A stretch of 38,133 nt of DNA from positions 1-38,133 of the forward strand of contig NZ_RJPZ01000003.1 in the NCBI RefSeq assembly GCF_003943615.1, written 5' to 3'. Position 1 is the first letter of the stretch, and each line of letters starts with the position of its first letter. This stretch comes from Streptococcus australis (GTDB lineage: Bacteria > Bacillota > Bacilli > Lactobacillales > Streptococcaceae). Position numbers and translations under genes: made by a program. Below the pieces are notes generated by a model, which worked only from the letters and a program-made list of their open reading frames with translations, made no database searches and was not told the origin of the DNA. Positions 8,621 to 15,065 of this stretch are shown here, in pieces.

Positions 8621-8899
8621 TTATTCACCTGTCAGGCTATCTAATTGTTCTTCTTTCTTTTCCTGTTCGTATAAATATTTAGCGTCTTGTAAAACATCAT
8701 CACCGTGTTGTTTTACAACAGAAACAGATGCATCCAGTCCATCTTTCAATTTGTAAGCTTTAGCCAAGGCCTTAGAATAGCCTTTCTTAGCTTCTTTACT
8801 TGCTAAGACTTTCAAGCCAAGCGTCCCAAATGCTACCCCTCCTAAGAAGAGAGATGATTTTTTCGCAACTTTTGCGACGTTTAATACTTCTTTTAACAT
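8621..8899 (-). CDS. small DUF6110-like membrane partner of the ATPase
   Basis: A 92-residue protein with one hydrophobic helix near the N-terminus (SSLFLGGVAFGTLGLKVLAS, about residues 15-34) and a charged, lysine- and glutamate-rich helical tail ending in EQEKKEEQLDSLTGE. I believe it matches the DUF6110 family, which accompanies P-type ATPases in Firmicutes. A strong AAGGAGG site precedes the ATG. It is first in a two-gene operon with the ATPase. Its size, topology and position resemble mycobacterial PacL proteins (DUF1490), which scaffold partner P-ATPases; the equivalence is my inference. Confidence 0.7.
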   Translation of the reverse strand: MLKEVLNVAKVAKKSSLFLGGVAFGTLGLKVLASKEAKKGYSKALAKAYKLKDGLDASVSVVKQHGDDVLQDAKYLYEQEKKEEQLDSLTGE

Positions 8900-8953
8900 G
8901 TTTATTTCCTCCTTGTAACTATTGTAGCGAAAAATGACAGCAAAAGCAATTGC

Positions 8954-8993
8954 TGATATCTGATATATAGATAAAATTCTCTATACTGATATC
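8954..8993. promoter_or_regulatory. possible operator upstream of the metal ATPase pair
   Basis: TGATATC occurs at 8954-8960 and 8987-8993 (33 bases apart), and the enclosed sequence is an imperfect palindrome with GATATC ends and TATAGA / TCTATA inner arms. It lies between the promoter and the start of the operon, where a metal-responsive repressor could bind. No regulator gene is adjacent. Confidence 0.3.
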
Positions 8994-9014
8994 TAATTAT
9001 ATTATGATGAAAAC

Positions 9015-9042
9015 AATATACTTTATTTTTTGATACTGTCAA
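9015..9042 (-). promoter_or_regulatory. promoter of the DUF6110-ATPase operon
   Basis: On the minus strand TTGACA (9042-9037), 16 bases, TATATT (9020-9015). A second candidate, TTGCTT-17-TACAAT, lies closer to the gene at about 8921-8949. Confidence 0.5.
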
Positions 9043-9079
9043 TAATTATGTGTAAACACTTAAGTAGAGTTACGGAGTG

Positions 9080-9661
9080 TTAATTAAATAAGCTTTCAAG
9101 TGTATCAGAACATTGACCAAACCCTTTATGGATTCGTTGACTTCGCTTGAAATTATAATCTTCAAACAACGTAACTAAGTAACGTTCCAGAGCCTCCTCA
9201 TTAGGAAAAAGAACCTTCTTTTTCGTTTGACGTTTGATTTCTTTGTTAAGAGACTCAATGAGGTTTGTCGAATACATGCTGTGCCAAATCTGGTAGGGAA
9301 ACTGATAAAAAGTTAAAAGATTATCCGTCTTCTCCAGACTTTCCATGACTTTCCTATACTTTGGTTTCCATTCGGCGAGAAAGTCCTCTAAAGCTTGTCC
9401 TGCCATTTCTAAATTTTCAGCACGATAAATCATTATAAATTGCCCCAGAATAACCGCTCTATCTGCCCGTTTCACTTTACTAGCTAGATTTCGACTAATA
9501 TGAATTAAGCAACATTGTTGTTTAGCTAATGGGTAAGCCTGACTGATAATCTGCTCAAGCCCCTTAAAGCCATCTGTAACTACAAGAGAAACCTGTTGGA
9601 TTCCTTGGTTTTGAAGCTTGTCTAACAGGGTGGACCAAGAAGCATTGTTTTCTTGAGGCAA
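9080..9661 (-). pseudogene. IS256-family transposase, C-terminal half
   Basis: About 193 residues remain of a protein of roughly 390. VVTDGFKGL carries a catalytic Asp and STNLIESLNKEIKRQTKKK carries the catalytic Glu region of IS256/mutator-like transposases; LFPNEEALERYLVTLFEDYN is the usual C-terminal block. The N-terminal DNA-binding half and first catalytic Asp are lost. The only start is a TTG (9661) at the break. The upstream flank contains a GCGACT/AGTCGC palindrome (9683-9696), probably part of the debris at the junction. Confidence 0.85.
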
Positions 9662-9734
9662 CTGTGCATAGCATATCTCTATGCGACTAAAGTCGCTAGA
9701 GCTATCCTAATTGCGCACCGCCAGTTCTCATAGA

Positions 9735-9766
9735 AAAAAACACCTTGCAAGATGCAAAGTGTTTTC
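9735..9766. terminator. terminator belonging to att copy C
   Basis: AAAACACCTTGCA pairs with TGCAAAGTGTTTT; T-rich in both directions. It differs in sequence from the hairpins beside copies A and B but holds the same place behind the S9-tail stop. Confidence 0.65.
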
Positions 9767-9793
9767 GTTTGTATTCTGCTGTCCAGCAACGAA

Positions 9794-9844
9794 TTAACGT
9801 TTAGAGAACTGGCTAGCTTTACGAGCCTTTTTCAAGCCTGTTTT
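9794..9844 (-). repeat. att-like copy C of the rpsI 3' end
   Basis: Minus-strand reading gives [15 protein letters not shown] and stop, the S9 C-terminus with one change (P to T). Codons differ from copies A and B, so it came from a different donor. Direct orientation with rpsI at 11834. The interval C to rpsI holds the integrase remnant, as expected for the last-integrated or innermost element. Confidence 0.78.
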
Positions 9845-10197
9845 CTAGTATTTTTATATCTATTGGCAGATTATCCGACTTATCCCCATCAACATCTGAC
9901 TCTAACTCAACCTCTGAAGAAATCCTAATATTGCGTACTTTGATATATTCGATATTATTGTTACCTACTAGATCCCCTTTTTAATAAATCTGGGATAGCC
10001 GATAATTTAGAAATGATGGATGAATCCTTTAAAATCAAGATATTTCCATATTCATCTGTATTTTCATCAAATAGTTTTTTGTCTGCATAGTAATTGGATA
10101 GAAGAACTAAGACCTGAGTAGCTTCACCTTCATAATTGCCATTTTTGCTTTCAAAAGGTAATAATTGCTTGTTCATAGCTTGGCGAATCAGTTGCAC
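9819..10197 (-). pseudogene. unrecognised gene remnant, frameshifted
   Basis: The GTG-started frame gives QLIRQAMNKQLLPFESKNGN and continues to DLLKRGSSR and a stop at 9961. Shifting frame at the AAAAAGGGG run restores a sensible continuation, DLVGNNNIEYIKVRNIRISS, then EVELESDVDGDKSDNLPIDI, ending KILENRLEKGS with its stop inside att copy C. Both halves look like real protein. I do not recognise the family. The upstream part is lost or overlaps a TetR-like remnant on the other strand. Confidence 0.4.
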
Positions 10198-10212
10198 CAG
10201 CCAAATTAATTG

Positions 10213-10583
10213 TCTTGACCGACGAATAAAGCGACTTCTTTCAAGGATTCGACCATAAGGAAACAGTTGGCAGATTCTATAAAAGTGTCGATGTGATTCG
10301 GCACGCTCATCAGACTCGCTACACAGAGCTGGTACATAATATCTGCTATAATTTTCTGGAAGATTTGGTCAAGCGGTCTTTTAGCCGTGTGACAGGCATA
10401 CAGGAAAAACACTATTTATTTACTTTTTGCACGGGAGGCTTTAAGATGTTGCTGGACGCCTTTCTTGATAATCACTCAGAGTCGCCAGAGTGTCTGGGCT
10501 GGGATATGGCAAAGATATACCGCTGCCTGAAACTGTTCTTTGACGCTGATAAACGCGACATATCAATTAAAATGTCGCACTAA
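10213..10583 (+). pseudogene. TetR-family regulator, C-terminal remnant
   Basis: The + strand frame reads SDFFQGFDHKETVGRFYKSV, then VIRHAHQTRYTELVHNICYN, and LFTFCTGGFKMLLDAFLDNH, ending KRDISIKMSH. The pattern resembles a TetR ligand-binding C-terminal domain. The helix-turn-helix is absent and a stop precedes the fragment, so no working start exists apart from an internal GTG at 10293. The class call is tentative. Confidence 0.35.
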
Positions 10584-10588
10584 AATGA

Positions 10589-10617
10589 TTGAAAAGTGAT
10601 TGAAACTGTATTATAAT
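10589..10617 (+). promoter_or_regulatory. promoter of the DUF1269 gene
   Basis: TTGAAA (10589-10594), exact 17-base spacer, TATAAT (10612-10617), 32 bases before the ATG; near-consensus sigma-A promoter. Confidence 0.75.
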
Positions 10618-10649
10618 GAACGTATATATTTAGAAAAGAGGTACTAACT

Positions 10650-11258
10650 ATGGAAAACCTAGTAGTTTCAGTCTTTAACACTGAAAGCGAAGCTTATCAG
10701 TCCTTTGCGGATTTGAAGGCTTTCCGCCAAACTCAGACGACCAAGGTTGCTCAAATCGCCTTGGTCAAAAATGAAAACGGTCACATCGTTGAAAAAGAAC
10801 GCTATGACTTTGAAGATTCAACGACGGATGCAACCCTAGAAGGTGGCTTGCTCGGTGCAGTTATCGGGCTTTTGGGTGGTCCTATCGGCGTCTTGTTTGG
10901 TTATGGTATTGGCAGCCTCTATGGTTTGGCTGCTGGTGATACCGTTGATACGGCAGAAGCTGGCTTGATTGACGTTGTGTCTCAAAAATTGATCGACGGC
11001 GAAACAGCCGTTGTCGCCTTGGTGCAAGAAAACAACGAAGCAGTCATCGATGCTTACTTCACCAAGTACGACACCCAAATCGTGCGTTGGGATGTAGCAA
11101 CCGTCGTAGCCGAAATCGAAGCAGCTCTGCAAGTCCAAGAAGACCTCTACAACCAGGCACGTGCACAAATGAAGGCTGAACGTAAAGCCGAACGCAAGGC
11201 TAAACTTGAAGAATTCAAGGCAAATGTCAAAGCAAAATTTGACAAATTGAAAGCCTAA
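10650..11258 (+). CDS. DUF1269 family membrane-associated protein
   Basis: A 202-residue protein. Residues 1-60 form an alpha/beta domain (MENLVVSVFNTESEAYQSFA), residues about 65-100 a glycine-zipper hydrophobic stretch (GGLLGAVIGLLGGPIGVLFG, then YGIGSLYGLAAG), residues 105-150 a second soluble domain, and the last 45 residues a lysine/glutamate-rich helix (AERKAERKAKLEEFKANVKA). This matches DUF1269 proteins, whose role is unknown; a stress-linked membrane function has been suggested for similar glycine-zipper proteins. GAAAAGAGG precedes the ATG and a strong promoter drives it. It is the only intact gene between att copy C and rpsI. Confidence 0.8.
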   Translation: MENLVVSVFNTESEAYQSFADLKAFRQTQTTKVAQIALVKNENGHIVEKERYDFEDSTTDATLEGGLLGAVIGLLGGPIGVLFGYGIGSLYGLAAGDTVDTAEAGLIDVVSQKLIDGETAVVALVQENNEAVIDAYFTKYDTQIVRWDVATVVAEIEAALQVQEDLYNQARAQMKAERKAERKAKLEEFKANVKAKFDKLKA

Positions 11259-11265
11259 CGTCTAA

Positions 11266-11312
11266 GCGTCTCATAAATTTAAATGTGACTGAGACGCCAT
11301 TTAAAATTTATG
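11266..11312. other. overlapping inverted repeats after the DUF1269 gene
   Basis: GCGTCTCA (11266-11273) pairs with TGAGACGC (11290-11297); alternatively ATAAATTTAAATG (11274-) pairs with CATTTAAAATTTAT (11299-). The two stems overlap and exclude each other. There is no T run, so termination is uncertain. Confidence 0.35.
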
Positions 11313-11502
11313 TGCGTCGGATTCTCACAGTTAAATAATTGCGTTGACAAAGCCGTTACAGCCGTTCTTCCATTCTTTGAAAAGAATGTTTAATAGACAA
11401 GAAATCTGGACTAGTATTGGTCTGGATTTTTTTGTGAATATAGAGGTCATAGCTTTTTGACTATGCTTCGTTATAATTAGAAAAATTTTAAGTTTTATCA
11501 AG

Positions 11503-11724
11503 ATGAAATCAGTCAGACGAAGACATCCCGAATTAGCACCAGCATCACCACACAAACTAAGACATACTGGTGCTACTCTTGCTAAACAAGCAGGTGTTTC
11601 TCTTGAAGCCTTCTCAGAAGCTCTTACTCATAGTGATAAAGAGATTACAAAAACTTACGTTAATATCAAAGATAAAGTCAATCAGACTGTAGGTGATATT
11701 GCTTTTCGTAGTTTAAAAAATTGA
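11503..11724 (+). pseudogene. tyrosine recombinase (integrase) C-terminal remnant
   Basis: The frame carries PHKLRHTGATLAKQAGVSLE with the HxLRH box, ALTHSDKEITKTYVN with the second catalytic His and the nucleophile Tyr, and ends GDIAFRSLKN. That is the catalytic end of a phage/ICE-type integrase. Residues before MKSVRRRHPE are absent; a full enzyme is about 380 residues. It sits convergent to rpsI, about 110 bases from its stop, where the integrase gene of an element inserted at the rpsI 3' end would be. Three GGGGTGAA repeats follow its stop immediately. Confidence 0.85.
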
Positions 11725-11725
11725 T

Positions 11726-11756
11726 GGGGTGAATATGGGGTGAATTTTGGGGTGAA
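11726..11756 (+). repeat. three GGGGTGAA repeats, possible integrase arm sites
   Basis: GGGGTGAA at 11726, 11737 and 11749, spaced 11 and 12 bases, about one helical turn. They lie between the integrase stop and the rpsI terminator. A single copy lies beside att copy A at 1579. Tyrosine integrases bind short arm-type direct repeats near att, so this is the likely role. Confidence 0.5.
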
Positions 11757-11770
11757 CTTTGATTTTTTGA

Positions 11771-11808
11771 AACAAAAAAGACATCCAAGAAATAATTCTT
11801 GAATGTCT
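11771..11808 (-). terminator. terminator of rplM-rpsI
   Basis: Minus-strand AGACATTCAAGAA pairs with TTCTTGGATGTCT and is followed by TTTTTTGTTT, 26 bases after the rpsI stop. Confidence 0.8.
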
Positions 11809-11833
11809 GTAAACGTTGATATAATCGTATTGA

Positions 11834-12226
11834 TTAACGTTTTGAGAATTGTGATGCTTTACGAGCTTTCTTAAGACCTGGTTTCTTACGCTCAACTTTA
11901 CGTGAGTCACGTGTAAGAAGTCCTGCGCGTTTCAATGAATCGCGGAAGTCTGGGTCTACTTGAAGAAGGGCACGAGCGATACCGTGACGGATTGCTCCTG
12001 CTTGACCAGCGTATCCACCACCTACAACGTTAACGAAAACGTCGTATGAACCTGCAGTTGAAGTAACTGCGAATGGTTGGTTGATTACAAGACGAAGGTC
12101 AGCGTGTGGGATGTACTCTTCAACATCTTTTTTGTTAACAGTGATTTTACCAGTTCCTGGAACAAGGCGAACGCGTGCAACAGCGTTTTTACGACGTCCA
12201 GTACCTGCATATTGTGCTTGTGACAT
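11834..12226 (-). CDS. rpsI: 30S ribosomal protein S9
   Basis: A 130-residue S9 of normal length, starting [20 protein letters not shown] and ending [17 protein letters not shown]. The basic C-terminal tail reaches the P-site tRNA in the ribosome. It follows rplM by 18 bases and is expressed from the rplM promoter. Its last 50 bases are the apparent target of repeated site-specific integration: copies of this end occur at 1644, 4870 and 9794. The gene itself is intact, as required because integration restores the tail. Confidence 0.98.
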   Translation of the reverse strand: MSQAQYAGTGRRKNAVARVRLVPGTGKITVNKKDVEEYIPHADLRLVINQPFAVTSTAGSYDVFVNVVGGGYAGQAGAIRHGIARALLQVDPDFRDSLKRAGLLTRDSRKVERKKPGLKKARKASQFSKR

Positions 12227-12244
12227 ACTTTATTGTTCCTTTCC

Positions 12245-12691
12245 TTAGATAAGTCCTGAAATATCAAGAACTTCTGGTTGTTGTGCAGCGTGAGTGTGCT
12301 CAGCTCCAACGAATACTTTCAATTTCATACCTTGAGCGCGGCCAAGAGTATTGTGTGGAAGCATACCTTTAACTGATTTCTCAATCAAACGAACTGCATT
12401 TTTAGAACGAAGTTCACCAGCAGAGATTGATTTCAATCCACCTGGGTGGTTTGAGTGAGTGTAGTAGATCTTATCAGTTGCTTTTTTACCAGTCAATTTA
12501 ACTTTTTCAGCATTGATAACGATTACGAAGTCACCTGTATCAGTGTGAGGTGTGAATGTTGGTTTGTTTTTTCCGCGAAGCACGCTTGCAACAACTGCTG
12601 AAAGGCGTCCAAGAGGTACATCAGTTGCGTCAACAACGTACCATTTGCGTTCTACTTGGCCTGGTTTAGCCATGAATGTAGTTTTGTTCAT
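12245..12691 (-). CDS. rplM: 50S ribosomal protein L13
   Basis: A 148-residue L13 of normal length ([60 protein letters not shown]). It is an early-assembling protein of the large subunit. TAGGAG precedes the start. It opens the rplM-rpsI operon and is preceded by an L13-type leader RNA, through which L13 probably represses its own operon. Confidence 0.98.
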   Translation of the reverse strand: MNKTTFMAKPGQVERKWYVVDATDVPLGRLSAVVASVLRGKNKPTFTPHTDTGDFVIVINAEKVKLTGKKATDKIYYTHSNHPGGLKSISAGELRSKNAVRLIEKSVKGMLPHNTLGRAQGMKLKVFVGAEHTHAAQQPEVLDISGLI

Positions 12692-12796
12692 GATTTCTCC
12701 TATTATGAATATCGTTTTTGTTTACAGGGCGGATGTTCCGGTCCGCAAGTTATTTGAAAGGTTCCGGGGCCTTACAAATGGGGTAAACAATACCGC
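12692..12796 (-). ncRNA. L13 leader RNA
   Basis: The minus-strand leader between the promoter and rplM folds well: TTGTTTAC pairs over a distance with GTAAACAA, enclosing hairpins AAGG-CCCCGGAA-CCTT and GCGGA-CCGGAACA-TCCGC. Position and shape fit the Firmicutes L13 leader family, a protein-binding autoregulatory element. Confidence 0.7.
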
Positions 12797-12801
12797 CTAC
12801 T

Positions 12802-12831
12802 ATTGTATCAAATTTTTAAGATAAAAGTCAA
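12802..12831 (-). promoter_or_regulatory. promoter of rplM-rpsI
   Basis: TTGACT (12831-12826), 18 bases, TACAAT (12807-12802) on the minus strand, just past the end of degV. Confidence 0.7.
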
Positions 12832-12844
12832 CCAATTTAAAAAA

Positions 12845-13708
12845 TTATTTGCGATTTTCTTTTCCTATAACAAAGCCGATGAGAGAATTAGGACCGACGT
12901 GAGCAGCAATGACGGGACCTAGTGGCATGATCAAGACTTGGGAGATAGCTGGATTCTCCAACAATTGATCCTTGAGCTCCTCTGCTCCTGCCAAATCATC
13001 TGTATAGGAAACCAAGGCTGTGCTGTGACCGATATCTTCCTGGATCAGAGAAAGCATTTCCCGCATAGCTTTTTTACGTCCACGTACCTTAGCGATTGGA
13101 GCTAACTTGCCTTCTTCATCAATCCAAAGAAGGGGTTTGATATTGACCAAACTTCCGACGATGGCTGAACTCTTAGAAAGGCGTCCCCCGCGCATAAGAT
13201 GGTAGAGATCATCCACCAAGAAATAGGTCCGCAACTTAGGAGCGATTTCCAGCAGTTCTTCCTTAACTTGATCCAAACTCTTACCGGTATCACGCGCCTC
13301 AACTGCTAGCATAGACAAGTAGCCTTCTCCAATCCCTGCAGCTTTTGGATCGATGATTTCGATGACAGCTTCTGGGTAGTCTTCAAGGACCAAGTCTCTT
13401 GCCATGACCGCACTCTGGTAGGTCCCTGACAAAACTGAAGAAAAGGCGATATAGAGGAGATTTTCCTTGCGTTGAGCGTAGCCTTTGAAAATCTCTTGGA
13501 ATTGCCCAACATTGACCTGACTGGTCGTTGGTTTAGCACCCTTTTGCATCTCTGCTAATAATTGGGGGCTGGTCAGTTTATCTGGACCTACTGTCTCATA
13601 ATGAGTACCATCGATTTGGATCGACAAACCGACGATCTCTACATCATGCTCCTTTGCCCATGTTTCATCTAAATCTGCAGTTGAATCTGTTAAAATTTTA
13701 AAGGTCAT
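12845..13708 (-). CDS. DegV family fatty-acid-binding protein
   Basis: A 287-residue DegV/FakB protein. Family marks: ILTDSTADL at the N-terminus, [35 protein letters not shown], and [20 protein letters not shown] at the end, which line the fatty-acid pocket. In known systems FakB proteins present an acyl chain to the kinase FakA so that exogenous fatty acids enter phospholipid synthesis. Its ATG directly follows the stop of the NYN nuclease gene (TAAATG), with GGGAG upstream, so the two are coupled. Lipid specificity is unknown, and I cannot tell which FakB paralogue it is. Confidence 0.92.
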   Translation of the reverse strand: MTFKILTDSTADLDETWAKEHDVEIVGLSIQIDGTHYETVGPDKLTSPQLLAEMQKGAKPTTSQVNVGQFQEIFKGYAQRKENLLYIAFSSVLSGTYQSAVMARDLVLEDYPEAVIEIIDPKAAGIGEGYLSMLAVEARDTGKSLDQVKEELLEIAPKLRTYFLVDDLYHLMRGGRLSKSSAIVGSLVNIKPLLWIDEEGKLAPIAKVRGRKKAMREMLSLIQEDIGHSTALVSYTDDLAGAEELKDQLLENPAISQVLIMPLGPVIAAHVGPNSLIGFVIGKENRK

Positions 13709-14203
13709 TTACTTGCTCCCATCTCTTTTTGTAGTTGACGTAGGCCGTATCGGTGGTTTTTGATCGTTGACAGCTCCTCGCGCCTGGTTCAAGTCGGCTT
13801 TGACAACGGCGACTCTCTTCTCTAGCTCACGTGCCGACACCCGAAGTGCTCCTTGAGCAAAGACCGTCCATTGCTCATTCAAGTCACTCGTCGCGACTGA
13901 TACTTGGTGGAGGGGTGTATTGAGCTCTGCTGCCAAGCGTTCAATGTAGTCATCGGCGGTCTCCTCCTCTGCAGTGAAGACCACTTGGACCTGAAATTCT
14001 TCATAGGTCTGGCGAATCCCTGGCATGTATTGGGCATCAAAGACACAAATCACGCGAATGCCTTCAAAGCTAGCATAGTGACTTAGCTTCTCTAGGAGGA
14101 TCGTTCGTGCAGCATCGAGCTCACTTTTCTTAAAGAGCTGCCGGGTCTCCTGCCAGAAGGCAATCATGTTGTAGCCGTCCACTAACAAAATCTTTTCTTT
14201 CAT
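13709..14203 (-). CDS. NYN-domain endoribonuclease, YacP/Rae1-like
   Basis: A 164-residue PIN-like NYN protein. Acidic catalytic residues are visible in KILLVDGYNMIAFW (D9), ICVFDAQYM, ETADDYIERL and VATSDLNEQ. Bacillus Rae1/YacP enters the ribosomal A site and cuts certain mRNAs during translation; the same job is inferred here. It lies between rlmB (29 bases upstream) and degV (adjacent), a common Firmicutes arrangement with translation genes. The last 25 residues are a basic, disordered tail (KPPIRPTSTTKRDGSK). Confidence 0.9.
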   Translation of the reverse strand: MKEKILLVDGYNMIAFWQETRQLFKKSELDAARTILLEKLSHYASFEGIRVICVFDAQYMPGIRQTYEEFQVQVVFTAEEETADDYIERLAAELNTPLHQVSVATSDLNEQWTVFAQGALRVSARELEKRVAVVKADLNQARGAVNDQKPPIRPTSTTKRDGSK

Positions 14204-14232
14204 GGATTGCCCCCTTCCTTTGATTTCTTCTA

Positions 14233-14961
14233 TTATAATTTATTGCGAAAGACCTCATACATGAGGATTGCTGCTGCGACACTAGCATTCAGACTTTGGA
14301 CATGCCCCTGCATCGGAATCGTAATCATTTCATCCACTTGCTTTTTAATATTGGACGAAATGCCCTTTCCTTCGTTTCCAATGATGAGGGCCAACTTCCC
14401 ACTGGTATTCCATTTGTGAGAAGGCGTTCCATTCATATCGGTCCCAAAGATCCAAAAACCTGCTTCTTTGAGCTTATCCAAGGTTTGGCTAAGGTTGGTC
14501 ACTCGAGCAATAGGGACATGCTCTACTGCTCCAGTTGAGGTCTTGGCGACAACAGGTGTCACCCCAACAGCACGGTGCTTGGGAATGATGATTCCAGCCA
14601 CCTGGGTAGCATCAGCTGTTCGGAGAATGGATCCTAAGTTATGGGGATCGGTCAAGCCATCCAAAATCAAGAGCAAGGGATTGTCTTGATCAGCTACCTG
14701 GGCCAAGATATCATTCAAGTCCGTATAGGCAAATTCTGAAACTCTCAAGACAAAGCCTTGGTGGACAGCTCCTTCTGTCATTTCTTGCAAGGTTTTCTTA
14801 GGGGTCCAAGAAATGGACACCTTCTTATCTGCAGCCAGATCCTTGATTTTTTCTACATTCTTTCCTCGCAAATCGTCCTGGATATACAATTTATTTCCTG
14901 TATTTGCGATCAGTGCTTCTGTGACGGCATGAACGCCGTAAACAATATCGTTTTTTTCCAT
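14233..14961 (-). CDS. rlmB: 23S rRNA (guanosine-2'-O)-methyltransferase, TrmH/SpoU family
   Basis: A 242-residue SpoU enzyme from the ATG at 14961 (MEKNDIVYGVHAVTEAL). Residues 1-75 are the RNA-binding substrate domain. The knot motifs are LDGLTDPHNLGSILRTADA, ALIIGNEGKGIS and SLNASVAAAILMYE, which bind SAM. RlmB methylates G2251 in the peptidyl-transferase P loop of 23S rRNA. An in-frame ATG at 15000 would add 13 untypical residues and lacks a ribosome site. Neither start has one: the chosen ATG lies 6 bases after a TATACT -10 element, suggesting a leaderless transcript. Confidence 0.93.
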   Translation of the reverse strand: MEKNDIVYGVHAVTEALIANTGNKLYIQDDLRGKNVEKIKDLAADKKVSISWTPKKTLQEMTEGAVHQGFVLRVSEFAYTDLNDILAQVADQDNPLLLILDGLTDPHNLGSILRTADATQVAGIIIPKHRAVGVTPVVAKTSTGAVEHVPIARVTNLSQTLDKLKEAGFWIFGTDMNGTPSHKWNTSGKLALIIGNEGKGISSNIKKQVDEMITIPMQGHVQSLNASVAAAILMYEVFRNKL

Positions 14962-14967
14962 GAAACT

Positions 14968-14996
14968 AGTATAACACAATTGCCATATCTGGTGAA
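14968..14996 (-). promoter_or_regulatory. promoter of rlmB, apparently leaderless
   Basis: TTCACC (14996-14991), exact 17-base spacer, extended -10 TGT-TATACT (14973-14968). Transcription would begin at or within a base of the ATG at 14961. Confidence 0.5.
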
Positions 14997-15025
14997 ACAT
15001 TTGAAGTAGCCCACTTTGCTTGTGG

Positions 15026-15031
15026 TATAAT
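15026..15031 (+). promoter_or_regulatory. extended -10 promoter of the ArAE gene
   Basis: TGTGGTATAAT gives a TGn-extended TATAAT, 35 bases before the ATG; AAAAGGAAAG is the ribosome site. The -35 (TTGAAG at 15001) is 19 bases away and weak. Confidence 0.6.
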
Positions 15032-15065
15032 AAAACTAGTTTAGAAAAAGGAAAGAATCAGCATT

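Noticed and set aside
10206..10412. A 68-codon minus-strand frame
   Set aside because: Opposite the TetR-like remnant, no ribosome site, unlikely composition.
12552..12824. A + strand frame of 90 codons across the rplM start and leader
   Set aside because: Antisense to rplM and to the L13 leader RNA; no ribosome site and no family pattern.
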